Source: Marinobacter sp. LQ44
GTDB taxonomy: Bacteria; Pseudomonadota; Gammaproteobacteria; Pseudomonadales; Oleiphilaceae
Length of the DNA stretch: 64,000 nucleotides
NCBI RefSeq assembly: GCF_001447155.2
Contig: NZ_CP014754.1
Span: 3,348,001 to 3,412,000, forward strand
Direction of reading: 5' to 3'
The notes under the pieces are model-generated. The model was not told the origin of the DNA. It worked only from the letters and a program-made list of their open reading frames with translations, and ran no database searches. Made by a program: the position numbers and the translations under genes. Numbering within the stretch: the stretch's first letter is position 1; every line of letters begins with the position of its first letter. Of this stretch, positions 40,591-48,641 are shown piece after piece.

Positions 40591-42203
40591 CAGACTGCTG
40601 ACAAACCCTCGCCATTTCGGCGGGGGTTTGTTGTAATTGGGGTATCGACTTTTCAGAGGCTGCCCCATGCTCAAAGAGCCGTCCCCGCAACAACACGAAC
40701 TCGAGATGGTCAGTCTCGAATCGCTGGTCCCCGACAACCACCTTCTCCGCAACATTGATCAGTACATCGATTTCGAATTTATTCGTGACCGGGTTCGACA
40801 TTTGTACTGCTCGAACAATGGTCGGCCGGCACTCGATCCGGTGGTGCTGTTCAAGATGCTGTTTCTGGGCTATCTGTTCGGCATTCGCAGTGAGCGTCAG
40901 CTGGTGCGGGAGATACAGGTTAACGTGGCCTATCGTTGGTTCTTGCGCTTCAACCTGACCGACAAGATTCCGGACGCCTCTACTCTGAGCCAGAACCGCC
41001 GGCGGCGGTTCCAGGACACTACCATCTATCAGGACATCTTTGATGAGATCGTGCTCCAAGCCATGGGCTATGGCCTCGTGGGCGGCGAAGTGTTGTACAC
41101 CGACAGCACGCACCTCAAGGCCAACGCCAACAAGAACAAGTACGATCTGAAACAGGCGGAGGAGAAGGTGGCGGCCTACCTGAACAGCCTGGAAGATGCC
41201 ATCGAAGGCGATCGCAAAGCCCAGGGCAAAAAGCCCTTGAAAACGAAGCTGTCCGAGCAGCCAGCCAAGACCAAAGACACCAAGATCAGCCGTACCGATC
41301 CGGACAGTGGCTATATGGTTCGGGAAGGCAAGCCCAAGGGCTTCTTCTACCTTGATCACCGCACCGTCGATGGCCGCAACGCCATCATCACCGACAGCTA
41401 CGCCACGCCGGCCAACCTGCACGACAGCCGCCCCTACCTCGACCGGCTCGATCGACAATGTGAGCGATTTGGCTTCGATGTCTGGGGTGTAGGCCTGGAT
41501 GCGGGTTACTACACGGCAGGTATCTGCAAGGGCCTGGAAGACCGGGGCATCTATGGGGTCATGGGTTACCGGCGACCAAACAAGCCCAAGGGCTATCTCC
41601 CAAAGCGGGCCTTCACCTATGACGCTGAAGCGAATACGTATCGCTGCCCGCAAGGTCAGCAACTGATCTACGCCACGACCAATCGGCTGGGCTACCGTGA
41701 GTACAAGTCCAATCCGGCTCACTGCAAAGACTGCCCACTATTAAGCCAATGCACGCGCAGCGCCAACCACGTCAAAGTGCTTACCCGGCATGTCTGGCAG
41801 GACAGCAAAGACCGAACAGATAGTTACCGGTTAACCCCGTGGGGCAAGGCGCTCTACAAACGACGACAGGAAACCGTGGAGCGGTCGTTCGCCGATGCCA
41901 AACAGTTGCATGGTCATCGTTACGCTCGATTGCGAGGGCTCTCGAAAGTGCGTGAACAGTGCCTGTTGGCCGCCGCTGCCCAGAATATGAAGAAGATCGC
42001 GCAGATCCTGGCGCGTCTTTTATGGCTCAAATCCCTTGGTATACCTGGGTTACAGAGGCCCATCCGGGAATGGGCCCAAAAACTGGCCGATCTGGAGTGT
42101 TGGGAATCCGGTCGGGATTATTGGACTCAATCCATCGCCAACGGAATTTAACAGCGTCCAAACGCAACGAACCCCGGAAAAACCGGGGTTCGTCAGCAAT
42201 CTG
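40591..42203 (+). mobile_element. Complete insertion sequence of the IS1182 type, 1613 bp
   Basis: The ends are imperfect inverted repeats: CAGACTGCTGACAAACCC at the left and CAGATTGCTGACGAACCC at the right, reading inwards (16 of 18 match). Both ends carry a subterminal hairpin (40601-40631 and 42168-42192). The element is flanked by identical 18-bp direct copies of a hairpin, taken as the target duplication. It encodes one intact DDE transposase. The size fits IS1182-family elements, which are known for insertion at palindromic targets. It looks recent and potentially active. Confidence 0.88.
40667..42151 (+). CDS. tnp: IS1182-family DDE transposase
   Basis: The ATG at 40667 has AGAGG 7 bases upstream and gives 494 residues. 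The N-terminal half (DUF772-type, LVPDNHLLRNIDQYIDFEF and FLGYLFGIRSERQLVREI) is typical for IS5/IS1182 superfamily transposases. The DDE triad is visible as D146 (LYTDSTHLKAN), D278 (GLDAGYY) and E405 (ETVERSFADAKQ). A Lys-rich segment (190-230) and a Cys4-like cluster (C-P-Q-G at about 346 and CKDCPLLSQC at about 367) suggest a zinc-binding insertion. No frameshift or stop is present. Confidence 0.93.
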   Translation: MLKEPSPQQHELEMVSLESLVPDNHLLRNIDQYIDFEFIRDRVRHLYCSNNGRPALDPVVLFKMLFLGYLFGIRSERQLVREIQVNVAYRWFLRFNLTDKIPDASTLSQNRRRRFQDTTIYQDIFDEIVLQAMGYGLVGGEVLYTDSTHLKANANKNKYDLKQAEEKVAAYLNSLEDAIEGDRKAQGKKPLKTKLSEQPAKTKDTKISRTDPDSGYMVREGKPKGFFYLDHRTVDGRNAIITDSYATPANLHDSRPYLDRLDRQCERFGFDVWGVGLDAGYYTAGICKGLEDRGIYGVMGYRRPNKPKGYLPKRAFTYDAEANTYRCPQGQQLIYATTNRLGYREYKSNPAHCKDCPLLSQCTRSANHVKVLTRHVWQDSKDRTDSYRLTPWGKALYKRRQETVERSFADAKQLHGHRYARLRGLSKVREQCLLAAAAQNMKKIAQILARLLWLKSLGIPGLQRPIREWAQKLADLECWESGRDYWTQSIANGI

Positions 42204-42226
42204 AGCCGGCGAAAGCCGGCTTTTTT
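42204..42226. terminator. Right copy of the duplicated hairpin with its T-run
   Basis: The same 18-bp hairpin as at 40573-40590, here followed by six T. Before the insertion, the A-run of the left copy and the T-run of the right copy would have flanked one bidirectional terminator shared by sspB and diaA. Confidence 0.88.
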
Positions 42227-42227
42227 G

Positions 42228-42818
42228 TTATCCGCCAAACAGTTTGTGGTCAACCAGGTCGCATAAGGTGTTGATGATCAGCAACATTAACGGTGTGGCT
42301 TCGTGGGGGGCAAGGTCATTCAGGGCAATTTCATGATCTTCCGGGTGCATCAGAGAGGTAATGTCTGATTTTTCCCGGGCGCTCAGTACCACCACCTGCA
42401 TCTCCCGGTCGTGGGCGGCCTGGATGGCCTGGATGAGGTTGGCCTTGTGCCCGTCATCGACAATGACAAACAACAGGTCGCCGGGCTTGCCGATGGCGCG
42501 AACCTGTCGGGAGAAAGTGTCGTTGAACCGATTATCCCTGCATATGGCCGAATAGGTGGTGGCATCTGCGCCGAGATTGATGGCAGGCAGTGCCGGACGG
42601 TCCTGCTCAAAGCGGTTCAGCAGTGCCGTGCAGAAATACTGGGCGAGGATATTGGCGTTGCCATTGGCACAGGCGATGAGCTTGCCGTCCTGCAGCAGGG
42701 TATTTACAAAGGCGTCTGCTACATCCTCGATATCTGGCCCGGCGGTGCTGGCGGCCTGGGCAGTCTGTTCCATGTGGTTGGCAAACCACTGGTTGATCTT
42801 TTGTGCAGTGTCGGTCAT
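42228..42818 (-). CDS. diaA: SIS-domain DnaA initiator-associating protein DiaA
   Basis: The start at 42818 (MTDTAQKINQWFANH) gives 196 residues, the E. coli DiaA length. It has a single SIS fold with LIACANGNANILAQYF for the Gly-rich sugar loop and VIVDDGHKANLIQAIQAA for the second strand-helix. DiaA tetramers bind DnaA and promote initiation at oriC. The related GmhA is a heptose isomerase; the yraN-lpoA neighbours favour DiaA. It is the third gene of the lpoA-yraN-diaA operon, 8 bases after yraN, and its terminator was disturbed by the IS. Confidence 0.88.
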   Translation of the reverse strand: MTDTAQKINQWFANHMEQTAQAASTAGPDIEDVADAFVNTLLQDGKLIACANGNANILAQYFCTALLNRFEQDRPALPAINLGADATTYSAICRDNRFNDTFSRQVRAIGKPGDLLFVIVDDGHKANLIQAIQAAHDREMQVVVLSAREKSDITSLMHPEDHEIALNDLAPHEATPLMLLIINTLCDLVDHKLFGG

Positions 42819-42826
42819 TGGTTCGG

Positions 42827-43192
42827 TTATTCTGCCTGGATTGCATTTTTGATCCATTGTACCCGGTATTTGCGCACCGTACCCGGCATGATCGCGACGA
42901 CGTCAATTCTGGAGGCGATGTTCCACAAGCCGTGCCTGTGCAGGTAATAAGAGGCAGCCCGGAGCAGTCGTCGCTGCTTGCCATAGGTGATGGAGCTTGC
43001 TGGATCGACCAGGCTGCCATCGCCGCGATAGCGAACCTCGAAGAACACCAGGGTATCGCCGTCCTGGCCAATCAGGTCAAGTTCTCCGCCCCGGTTGTAA
43101 ACGTTCTGCTCCAGAATGGTAATACCGTTTTTCATCAGATAGCGGGCGGCTACCCCTTCGTAGTGACTTCCTATGGCGCGCTTGCCTTCCAT
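42827..43192 (-). CDS. yraN: UPF0102 nuclease-like protein YraN
   Basis: The 121-residue protein has the YraN family layout of a PD-(D/E)xK nuclease fold: Glu in the early helix, GGELDLIGQDGDTLVFFEVRYR with the catalytic Asp and Glu-x-Lys position (here Glu-Val-Arg), and a C-terminal RIDVVAI strand. Members are found in almost all bacteria and are linked to DNA processing, but the function is not settled. The gene lies 12 bases after lpoA and 8 bases before diaA, so the three are one operon. Confidence 0.9.
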   Translation of the reverse strand: MEGKRAIGSHYEGVAARYLMKNGITILEQNVYNRGGELDLIGQDGDTLVFFEVRYRGDGSLVDPASSITYGKQRRLLRAASYYLHRHGLWNIASRIDVVAIMPGTVRKYRVQWIKNAIQAE

Positions 43193-43204
43193 GGCTTGTG
43201 TCCT

Positions 43205-45079
43205 CTACAGGCGTTGGCTGTCGCCTTGTTCAGTCCCCCGGGAGTCTTCCAGGGTAGGAATCTGGTTGAGTTCCGGGGCGAGGACCGGGCGCCCATTCTG
43301 GAACTGTGCCCAAAGTTGATGGCGATGGATGGCGCCATCCGGGGTCATGGTGAGGGTGCCCGTCTGGCCATCAATGGCGGCGCCTTCAACTTGCCGTAGA
43401 AGTGGCAGTCGCTTGCTCAATTGCCAGGCGTCGGCCCCCATGGCAAACAGCCGGCCCAACTGGCCCCGGGTGCCGCTGAGATTCTGCTCAGCCTGGGTTC
43501 GCAGCGGATTGTCTTCGGCCAGGATCCAGGGGATGTCAGTAAACGTCACCCGGTTAAGGTCGCGGTCACGCCCCGGGTCCGGGGTGCCCTCGTAGACAAT
43601 GGATGGGGAATATACCGGCAGGTCACCGGAGAAATAGAACGCAAACAGCGGATTGAACTGGCGTGCCACGGTAGGTTGCGCAACCAGCACAATGGCCTCG
43701 GCATCCTGGCGGCGACGGGGCTCAAATTCGACGTTCTGGCCAATGGTTCGTTCAACCTGAATCGCCCGCTGACGGGATGTGGTGACACCGAGCAGATCGG
43801 CGGTCACTGACCGGAAGTTGTCCTCCGGGAAAAACCGCTCGATGTCCAGGACGGTGCCGTTATTATTGGCCATGCGTTGAAGCAATGCCTGTTCCACGCG
43901 ATCACCCCATTCACCCCGGGGAATGAGCACGAGGATCTGGCGGAGCGACTGTGCTGCCAGTTGGTCGGCAATCTGCCGTGCTTCATCCTCCGCAGACAGG
44001 CCGAATTGGTAAAGCCCGTCGGGCACCCGGCTGTCCGCTGGCAGGTAGTTTAGACCGAGTACTGGGACCGCGAGCGTGTTTCTCGAGCTCAGGCTTGCCA
44101 GTGCGTCTTTCTCGAGGGGGCCAACGATCAGGTCGATGTTCTGGCCAGCCAGCTCCTCATACAGCGCCGTAAAAGGTTTGCTGGAGGTGTCGACAATGCG
44201 GATGTCGGTTTTGCTGCGGTCCGCGCTGTCATCACTGAAGTAGGCGGCGAGGAAGCCGTCCCGGATTGCGCGCCCGGCACTTGCCAGTGATCCTTGCAGG
44301 GGAAGCGCCAGTACAATGCGCTCCGGCCGGCTGGTGGCGAGTTCCGACAACAGGCGCAGGTCTGTCGGCAGGATTTGTGCTGCAGGGTGCCCTGGCCAGT
44401 TGTTCTGCCAGGCCCTGATCAGGCGCCCCTGTTCGTCCAGGCCGACGTCGCGTGCGCGCAAGGTGGTGGCCAACTCCAACCAGCCCTGTTCTTCGAAGCC
44501 GATGGCTGTTGCTGAGGCCTCATTCAGCGCCTGCCCCGGGATTGTCCTGAGGTATTGCCAGATCTGATTGTGGGTGTCCTGTGGGTTACTCTGGGTGTCA
44601 GTCTGGCTAAGCAGCATCAGGGTGAGCGCCGCGGACAATTGATCATCATCGAGGGCGAACGCCTGCGCTTGTAATTGCGCCGCTCTTGCCATGATGTCTG
44701 ACGGATAGCCAAGGAAATGGTCTGGTGACAGATTGCCGACCAGTACAGTTGCCCACTCGCTGTCTTGGAGTTCGACAGCGCTGGCCATGGACAGCAGCAA
44801 TTTCTGGCCGGTTAGCTGGCTGTCGATAGTGTCCAGCTGCTGGCTGCGGAGGATCTGACGCGCCGCCTTGTGGTTGCCCTGGTCCTGGAAATTGCTGGCA
44901 ATCCGTAGCAGGTAACGCTGTGCTGTCACGGGGTCTCTTTCGCTGGCAGCAAGTTCGAGTGCGCGCTCTGGTGTCTCTGCCACCTGGCTGTCGAGGTTGA
45001 CGGTGGCGCAACCCGCAGTCAGAAGGATGACCAGGGTGATCAGGGCAAAAGGTGTTCGATGGCTGCGGTATTTAGTCAT
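43205..45079 (-). CDS. lpoA: Outer membrane lipoprotein activator of PBP1A, LpoA
   Basis: The 624-residue protein begins with a lipoprotein signal (LLTAGC, Cys24). Residues about 30-240 are a TPR-like helical domain, and 250-600 form a periplasmic-binding-protein type I fold (IVLALPLQGSLASAGRAIRDGF, DLIVGPLEKDALASL). This is the two-domain plan of LpoA, which activates the peptidoglycan synthase PBP1A from the outer membrane. The divergent partner is rsmI, the same order as in E. coli. The downstream genes yraN and diaA follow at short gaps. Confidence 0.92.
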   Translation of the reverse strand: MTKYRSHRTPFALITLVILLTAGCATVNLDSQVAETPERALELAASERDPVTAQRYLLRIASNFQDQGNHKAARQILRSQQLDTIDSQLTGQKLLLSMASAVELQDSEWATVLVGNLSPDHFLGYPSDIMARAAQLQAQAFALDDDQLSAALTLMLLSQTDTQSNPQDTHNQIWQYLRTIPGQALNEASATAIGFEEQGWLELATTLRARDVGLDEQGRLIRAWQNNWPGHPAAQILPTDLRLLSELATSRPERIVLALPLQGSLASAGRAIRDGFLAAYFSDDSADRSKTDIRIVDTSSKPFTALYEELAGQNIDLIVGPLEKDALASLSSRNTLAVPVLGLNYLPADSRVPDGLYQFGLSAEDEARQIADQLAAQSLRQILVLIPRGEWGDRVEQALLQRMANNNGTVLDIERFFPEDNFRSVTADLLGVTTSRQRAIQVERTIGQNVEFEPRRRQDAEAIVLVAQPTVARQFNPLFAFYFSGDLPVYSPSIVYEGTPDPGRDRDLNRVTFTDIPWILAEDNPLRTQAEQNLSGTRGQLGRLFAMGADAWQLSKRLPLLRQVEGAAIDGQTGTLTMTPDGAIHRHQLWAQFQNGRPVLAPELNQIPTLEDSRGTEQGDSQRL

Positions 45080-45236
45080 GGCAGGCTCGGAGTCTCCGGA
45101 TCATTAGGCTTGTGGTGCCGCTTTATTGGTGGCAAGTTTACCAGCTCCCGGCCCATTTCACATGACATGCCTGTCATGGGCGCCGGGTTGCACGGGAGTG
45201 ATGCGGCTCCTGTTCTCTATCGGTGGGAGTATGTGT

Positions 45237-46109
45237 ATGTCCGGTTCGGAAAATGTCCGGAAAGAGATGGATGGTGTTCTCTACGTGGTGGCAACGCCAA
45301 TTGGTAATCTGGACGATCTTTCTGACAGGGCTCGTCAGACCTTGGCGAAGGTCGACCTGGTGGCTGCCGAGGATACCCGCCATTCAGGGCGTTTGCTTCA
45401 GCATCTCGGGTTGAGCAAACAGATGATGGCGCTGCATGACCACAATGAGCGTGCTCGGGTAGCCGGTATTCTGGATGTACTGGCCGCAGGGCAGCAGGTG
45501 GCATTGGTGTCTGATGCCGGCACACCGCTGATCTCGGACCCAGGTTACTTGCTGGTTCGCGAGGTTCGCGCGGCGGGTTACCGGGTGTCGCCGGTGCCTG
45601 GCCCGTGTGCGCTGGTTGCTGCGCTGTCTGTGGCGGGGCTGCCGACCGACCGATTTCTGTTCGCGGGCTTTTTGCCAGCCAAACGCTCGGGTCGGCAGGC
45701 CGCGTTAAAGGAATTGGCGCAGGAACCGGCCACTCTGGTGTTCTATGAGTCGCCACATCGCATTATCGATTTCATGAAAGACCTGACTGAAGTGTTGGGG
45801 AGTGACCGGGAGTGTGTGTTGGGGCGGGAGCTGACCAAGGCCTTTGAGACGTTCTATAGTGGTCGCGCGGATCAGGTGCTTGAACAGCTGCAGGGTGACC
45901 CTCATGGCGCCCGGGGTGAGTTTGTGGTGATGATTCGCGGCGCGGCGCCGACACCCGCCGGAGAAGCCTCTGCACTGGATGTCGATAAACTGCTGGGGTT
46001 GCTGATCAAGGAGCTGCCGGTGAAAAAGGCGGCCCGGATTGCGGCGGAAGTCAGTGGGCTGGGTAAAAATGAGTTGTACCAGCGTGCGCTGGAGCTGAAA
46101 GATCATTAA
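45237..46109 (+). CDS. rsmI: 16S rRNA 2'-O-ribose methyltransferase RsmI
   Basis: I chose the ATG at 45237, with GGGAG 7 bases upstream; an ATG at 45231 is too close to it. The 290-residue enzyme methylates the ribose of C1402 in 16S rRNA using SAM. It belongs to the tetrapyrrole methylase fold, seen in LYVVATPIGNLDDLS, VSDAGTPLISDPG and FYESPHR. The C terminus has the RsmI helix pair. It is divergent from lpoA and lies 39 bases before the RNase P RNA gene, as in pseudomonads. Confidence 0.95.
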   Translation: MSGSENVRKEMDGVLYVVATPIGNLDDLSDRARQTLAKVDLVAAEDTRHSGRLLQHLGLSKQMMALHDHNERARVAGILDVLAAGQQVALVSDAGTPLISDPGYLLVREVRAAGYRVSPVPGPCALVAALSVAGLPTDRFLFAGFLPAKRSGRQAALKELAQEPATLVFYESPHRIIDFMKDLTEVLGSDRECVLGRELTKAFETFYSGRADQVLEQLQGDPHGARGEFVVMIRGAAPTPAGEASALDVDKLLGLLIKELPVKKAARIAAEVSGLGKNELYQRALELKDH

Positions 46110-46148
46110 GGTCTTGCATGGTGGCGAATGCGGGGGTATTGTCGGCAC

Positions 46149-46500
46149 CGAGCTCGCCAGACAGTCGCCGCCGGTTTCGATCGGGGGAGGAAAGTCCGGG
46201 CTCCGCAGGGCAAGGTGCCAGGTAACGCCTGGGCGGCGCGAGCCGACGGAAAGTGCAACAGAAAGTATACCGCCTAAGTGCCTTCGGGCGCCGGTAAGGG
46301 TGAAATGGTGCGGTAAGAGCGCACCGCGTGGCTGGCAACAGTCCACGGCGATGGTAAACCCCACCTGGAGCAAGACCAAATAGGAATCCAATGGCGTGGC
46401 CCGCGCTGGATTCGGGTAGGTTGCTTGAGGCCTGCGGTGACGCAGGCCCTAGATGAATGACTGTCCAAGACAGAACCCGGCTTATCGGCGAGCTCGCCAT
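46149..46500 (+). ncRNA. rnpB: RNase P RNA (class A)
   Basis: The universal core segments are present in order: GAGGAAAGTCCGGGCTC, GCCAGGTAACGCCTGG, GGTAAGAGCGCACCG, GAGCAAGACCAAATAGG and the final AGATGAATGACTGTCC-AGACAGAACCCGGCTTATCGG. The ends pair through GAGCTCGCC and GGCGAGCTC (helix P1), which sets the boundaries to within a few bases. The length of about 352 is normal for the class A ribozyme that matures tRNA 5' ends. Confidence 0.96.
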
Positions 46501-46567
46501 TTTCTCTACTGCTGTGATATCCATCCTTCTCACAATTCGGCCTTTATAGCCAAAAAATCTTAAACCT

Positions 46568-46592
46568 CAGAAAGGCTCTTTAGAGTTTTCTG
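46568..46592 (+). terminator. Possible terminator after rnpB
   Basis: CAGAAA and CTCT pair with AGAG and TTTCTG to form an imperfect 10-bp stem, with a run of six T starting 10 bases later (46603). The 304-base gap between rnpB and mraZ is AT-rich and otherwise holds only the mraZ promoter and operator. Confidence 0.4.
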
Positions 46593-46707
46593 CAGGTGCT
46601 TGTTTTTTCTCCTTTTCTTTACGTCTTTTTAACGATTATCTAAGTTTCCCCTTTGTAACCTCTTGTCATTAAAGGAACTTTCGCCTGTCTGGTGCCGAAT
46701 GCGGCGC

Positions 46708-46736
46708 TTGCATTGTCTTTTGCGTGTTTCTATAGT
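46708..46736 (+). promoter_or_regulatory. Promoter of mraZ and the dcw cluster
   Basis: TTGCAT (46708-46713) and TATAGT (46731-46736) are separated by 17 bases, with the transcription start expected near 46743, about 60 bases before the mraZ ATG. It probably drives the whole dcw cluster. Confidence 0.7.
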
Positions 46737-46778
46737 GTGCGGGAGTGGGAAAAAGTGGTTTCAAGTGGTTTTTTGTGG
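46735..46778 (+). promoter_or_regulatory. MraZ operator: GTGG boxes at 10-bp spacing
   Basis: GTGG occurs at 46745, 46755, 46765 and 46775, and a degenerate GTGT at 46735, all exactly 10 bases apart. MraZ is known to bind GTGGG-type direct repeats separated by 5 bases upstream of its own gene. The array sits at the start point, so MraZ should repress the cluster. Confidence 0.8.
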
Positions 46779-46804
46779 AAATAGTAGCCTTGGATACGGC
46801 ATAA

Positions 46805-47257
46805 ATGAGCAACTTTCTTGGCAGTCATGCCATCAATATGGACGCGAAGGGTCGCCTGGCGATCCCGACAAAAGTGCGTGAGGAGCTCGCGCACCTTTGT
46901 GGTGGCCGTATTGTTCTGACCGCCAATGCTGACGAAGAGCGTTGCCTTTTGCTCTATCCAGAGCCGGAATGGGAAACCCTCAGGCCAAAAATTGAAGCGC
47001 TGCCGAACATGAATAAAGCCGCCCGGCGTTTGCAGCGGCTGATTCTTGGTAATGCGGCGCCCATGGAGCTGGATTCTGCTGGCCGCATCCTGGTGCCGCC
47101 AACGCTGAGAAGCTACGCGCATCTGGAGAAGAAGCTGATGCTGATTGGTCAGGGTAAGAAGCTGGAGCTCTGGAGCGAAGAGCGCTGGTTTGCTTGGCTG
47201 GACGAATCCTCTGGTGATGAAGATATGCCGCCGGAGATGGAGGCGCTGTCCCTATGA
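46805..47257 (+). CDS. mraZ: Transcriptional regulator MraZ
   Basis: The 150-residue protein has two AbrB-like SpoVT domains (residues about 5-50 and 80-125), each with the DAKGRLAIP / DSAGRILVP signature. MraZ forms ring oligomers that bind direct repeats in its own promoter and repress the division and cell wall cluster. It is the first gene of the cluster, and the expected repeat array lies directly upstream. The stop overlaps the rsmH ATG by four bases. Confidence 0.96.
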   Translation: MSNFLGSHAINMDAKGRLAIPTKVREELAHLCGGRIVLTANADEERCLLLYPEPEWETLRPKIEALPNMNKAARRLQRLILGNAAPMELDSAGRILVPPTLRSYAHLEKKLMLIGQGKKLELWSEERWFAWLDESSGDEDMPPEMEALSL

Positions 47258-48210
47258 CCGAAACAGAGCAAGCGTCAGGCCAGCCATTCCGACATCGCTC
47301 GGTGTTGCTGGATGAGGCTGTCGATTTTCTGGTTAATGACCCGGCTGGTCGTTACGTGGACGCCACCTTCGGTCGGGGCGGTCACAGCCGCCTGATTCTC
47401 GGTCAGCTGGACGCCCAGGGCAGCTTGTTGGGTATCGATAAAGACCCGGAAGCCATTCAGGTTGCAAAAGACCTGGCTGCGCAAGACAGCCGGTTCTTCT
47501 GGTACCACGGATCCTTCTCTGAGCTCAATCAGGCATTGGAGAGCCAGCAATGGTCGGCGGTGCAGGGCGTGTTGATGGATCTTGGGGTGTCGTCACCACA
47601 GCTGGACGATGCCGCGCGCGGATTTTCGTTTATGCGCAATGGTCCGCTGGATATGAGGATGAATCCCCAGCAGGGCCAAAGCGCTGCCCAATGGCTGGCA
47701 ACCGCAGACGAACGCGACATCGCAGATGTTATCTGGCGCTACGGAGAAGAGCGTTTCTCCCGCCGTATAGCGCGCCTGGTAGTTGCCCGCCGGCAGGAAG
47801 AGGCCATTGAGACAACCCGCCAGTTGGCGGAGTTGGTGGCTGAGGCGGTGCCCAAGAAAGAAAAGCACAAGCATCCTGCAACAAGAACGTTTCAGGCTAT
47901 CCGGATCTTTATCAATAGGGAGCTGGAAGACCTGGAGGTCGGGCTGACGGCTGCGGTCGAGCGCTTGGCGCCGGGTGGCCGCCTGGTCGTGATCAGTTTT
48001 CACTCGCTTGAAGATCGCCTGGTAAAGCGCTTCATGCGGGATCTGGCCCGTGGCCCGAAGATACCCAAGGGTGTGCCGGTTACCGCTGACCAGGAGCGTT
48101 CGGAATTTTGCCTGGTAGGTAAGGCCAGCAAGGCCAACGAGCAGGAAATTGCCGAAAATGTCCGTGCCCGCAGTGCAGTCATGCGGGTACTGGAAAGACG
48201 AACCAACTAA
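47254..48210 (+). CDS. rsmH: 16S rRNA m4C1402 methyltransferase RsmH
   Basis: The 318-residue SAM-dependent enzyme (MraW) N4-methylates C1402, the same nucleotide whose ribose is methylated by RsmI encoded upstream. The Rossmann motif is [12 protein letters not shown], followed by GIDKDPEA, and the family segments [18 protein letters not shown] and [13 protein letters not shown] are present. It overlaps mraZ by four bases and lies 26 bases before ftsL. Length and order are standard for the dcw cluster. Confidence 0.97.
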   Translation: MTETEQASGQPFRHRSVLLDEAVDFLVNDPAGRYVDATFGRGGHSRLILGQLDAQGSLLGIDKDPEAIQVAKDLAAQDSRFFWYHGSFSELNQALESQQWSAVQGVLMDLGVSSPQLDDAARGFSFMRNGPLDMRMNPQQGQSAAQWLATADERDIADVIWRYGEERFSRRIARLVVARRQEEAIETTRQLAELVAEAVPKKEKHKHPATRTFQAIRIFINRELEDLEVGLTAAVERLAPGGRLVVISFHSLEDRLVKRFMRDLARGPKIPKGVPVTADQERSEFCLVGKASKANEQEIAENVRARSAVMRVLERRTN

Positions 48211-48236
48211 TCGAATTCGCAGGGGAGCGCGACGTT

Positions 48237-48641
48237 ATGGGCGCGGTAGCCATCGAACAACCAACCAAGACCACCAGGCTCAGCAAGCAGCGGGTTCGTG
48301 ACGGCGTGGCAACCGCCGTGCGCCTGTCCCGGCAGGTTTTCGACACCACGCGGGAGAGCCGGGTGGTGGTGACTCTGGCGTTGGTGGCGGTATTAACACT
48401 GTCTGCCATCGGTGTTGTTGTCAGTGCCCACGAAAACCGGGAGTTATTCAATACGTTGTCCGGGTTGCAGCAGCAACGTGATGCTTATCAGCGGGAATGG
48501 AGTCAGCTCTTGCTTGAGCAGAGTGCGCTGAGTGCTCATGGGCGCGTAGAACACCTGGCGGCAGAACGTTTCAATATGGTGGTGCCGGGGCGACAGGACA
48601 TAGTTCTTGTGCCGCTGATGTCTCCGGTTGCGGCGAAATAA
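48237..48641 (+). CDS. ftsL: Cell division protein FtsL
   Basis: The 134-residue bitopic protein has a basic cytoplasmic segment (1-40), one hydrophobic helix (about 41-62) and a periplasmic coiled coil with Leu/Gln heptads (about 65-100). FtsL forms a trimer with FtsB and FtsQ and regulates FtsWI. Its cytoplasmic tail is longer than in E. coli. A GGGGAG site precedes the ATG by 9 bases. The last 14 bases overlap ftsI. Confidence 0.93.
   Translation: MGAVAIEQPTKTTRLSKQRVRDGVATAVRLSRQVFDTTRESRVVVTLALVAVLTLSAIGVVVSAHENRELFNTLSGLQQQRDAYQREWSQLLLEQSALSAHGRVEHLAAERFNMVVPGRQDIVLVPLMSPVAAK

Noticed and set aside
42168..42192. The right-end IS hairpin as an intrinsic terminator of the transposase
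   Set aside because: The stem is strong but is followed by TCAGCAAT, with no T-run; the adjacent duplicated host hairpin with six T is the better terminator.
46114..46383. An 89-codon frame overlapping rnpB
   Set aside because: The sequence is the conserved RNase P RNA core.
46745..46778. Short regular repeats as a CRISPR remnant
   Set aside because: The repeats are 4 bases at a 10-bp period and match the MraZ operator pattern; there are no cas genes.
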